Assembly: GCF_009856625.1 (NCBI RefSeq)
Contig: NZ_CP047241.1
Span: 3,286,001-3,350,000, forward strand
DNA from: Aquitalea denitrificans
Lineage (GTDB): Bacteria > Pseudomonadota > Gammaproteobacteria > Burkholderiales > Chromobacteriaceae
Length of the DNA: 64,000 nucleotides
Reading direction: 5' to 3'
A model generated the notes under the pieces. That model was not told the DNA's origin. It was given only the letters and a program-made list of their open reading frames with translations, and ran no database searches. The stretch's first letter is position 1; each line of letters begins with the position of its first letter. The position numbers and the translations under genes were made by a program. Below, in pieces: positions 63,212 through 64,000 of this stretch.

Positions 63212-64000
63212 ATGCCAACCCAGGAAACACTGACACCCCTGAGCGGCTGGCGCCGCAAGCTCTACATCATCATTTTCGAAGCCGACACACGTTCTGGCCG
63301 CCTGTTTGACCTTGCCCTGATCGCAACCATCCTGCTATCTCTGGTGACGGTGGCACTGGAGAGCGTTGCCAGCATTCGCCAAAGCTGGGGCACACAGCTC
63401 AAGATACTCGACTGGCTGTTCACCATTCTGTTCACGGTCGAGTATTTGCTGCGACTGATCTGCATCCACAAGCCGCTACGTTATGCGCGCAGCTTTTTCG
63501 GCATGGTGGATCTGCTCTCCACCCTGCCACTCTACCTGGGTTTATTCATCCCCGAGAGCAGGTTTCTTGCCGATATCCGTATTTTGCGGCTATTGCGGAT
63601 GTTCCGCATACTCAAGCTCACCCGCTACATGGGTGAGGCCCATGAACTGAAACGCGCCATGATGGCTAGTCGCCGCAAGATTCTGGTGTTTCTGGTAACC
63701 GTCGTTGTGTTGGTCATCATCCTGGGGACGCTGATGTATGTGATAGAAGGTGAAGCGAACGGCTTCACCAGCATTCCCATCGGCATCTACTGGGCAATTG
63801 TCACCCTGACTACCGTCGGCTTTGGCGACATCACACCCAAAACACCACTGGGCCAGGCGCTGGCCAGCATGGTCATGATTACCGGTTACGGCATCATTGC
63901 CGTACCTACCGGCATCGTGACGGCAGAAATAGCCCGCCATACCACGACAATACCAGCTGAAGACCAATCTGCTACCCGCCTTTGCCCGCATTGCTTCACC
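63212..64000 (+). CDS. Voltage-gated-type potassium channel (partial, runs off right edge)
   Basis: 263 codons open to the window end. Six transmembrane helices: S4 shows an arginine ladder (ADIRILRLLRMFRILKLTRY). The pore helix and selectivity filter are TLTTVGFGDITP, followed by S6 (VMITGYGIIAVPTGIVTAEI). A Cys-x2-Cys pair (LCPHC) starts near the edge, pointing to a zinc-ribbon tail. TVGFGD indicates K+ selectivity. Similar to Kch/KvAP-like bacterial channels. Confidence 0.88.
   Translation, partial: MPTQETLTPLSGWRRKLYIIIFEADTRSGRLFDLALIATILLSLVTVALESVASIRQSWGTQLKILDWLFTILFTVEYLLRLICIHKPLRYARSFFGMVDLLSTLPLYLGLFIPESRFLADIRILRLLRMFRILKLTRYMGEAHELKRAMMASRRKILVFLVTVVVLVIILGTLMYVIEGEANGFTSIPIGIYWAIVTLTTVGFGDITPKTPLGQALASMVMITGYGIIAVPTGIVTAEIARHTTTIPAEDQSATRLCPHCFT

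Overview
The window reads as a chromosomal segment of a betaproteobacterium of the order Neisseriales, most likely Chromobacteriaceae (Chromobacterium, Aquitalea or Vogesella type). This is inferred from the run rlmN, pilF, rodZ, ispG, hisS, yfgM, bamB, der, hfq on one strand, the GC-rich coding style, and the presence of rdgC, ychJ, a short feoB and dcd. No species assignment is possible from the sequence alone.

Layout. 1-9.3 kb: conserved housekeeping run on the minus strand (ndk, rlmN, pilF, rodZ, ispG, hisS, yfgM, bamB, der, partial hfq). 9.4-10.3 kb: a SPOR-domain membrane protein. 10.4-31.1 kb: a large inositol catabolism and uptake region. iolC-iolE-iolB-iolA run on the minus strand, diverging from an RpiR-type regulator. 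An EamA transporter and a three-gene sugar ABC importer follow, then iolD with a second iolE, then a LacI regulator diverging from an IolH-like / IolI-like / IolG operon. Two more Gfo/Idh/MocA dehydrogenases close the block. A short AT-rich palindrome (GAAA-N4-TTTC) recurs at four promoter regions and is a good candidate for the RpiR operator. A perfect palindrome between lacI and its divergent operon is a good LacI operator. Together the genes would import inositols, oxidise them (IolG), dehydrate (IolE), hydrolyse the ring (IolD), isomerise (IolB), phosphorylate and cleave (IolC and its C-terminal domain), and convert malonate semialdehyde to acetyl-CoA (IolA). A CoA-transferase at 31.1-32.6 kb lies convergently at the end and could handle the acyl-CoA products.

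33.1-39.6 kb: a TetR regulator followed by a complete tripartite RND efflux operon (outer-membrane factor, periplasmic adaptor, inner-membrane pump). 39.9-45.6 kb: a decayed accessory stretch with a small Cys-containing protein, LysR and Lrp remnants, slyD (intact), a GNAT enzyme, a GTPase remnant, a PD-(D/E)XK-like DUF6602 gene, a truncated orphan 3' gene end and an internally deleted IS3-family element.

45.8-50.8 kb: a compact integrated element of about 4.98 kb, bounded by a 47-bp direct repeat that is the 3' part of tRNA-Thr(CGT). It carries a tyrosine integrase, a small HTH (AlpA/excisionase-like) protein, a winged-helix protein, several unknown proteins and an LprI-like cargo gene. This is the best candidate for an undescribed system in the window (phage-satellite-like or small integrative element).

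50.8-64 kb: tRNA-Thr and two identical tRNA-Pro genes, rdgC, katG, a Fur-box-controlled 55-residue membrane protein, a LigB-type dioxygenase, a class 1A dihydroorotate dehydrogenase, feoA-feoB, dcd, small unknown genes, ychJ, a lipoprotein, cysK and a voltage-gated-type K+ channel that runs off the right edge. No rRNA, CRISPR array or replication origin was seen.
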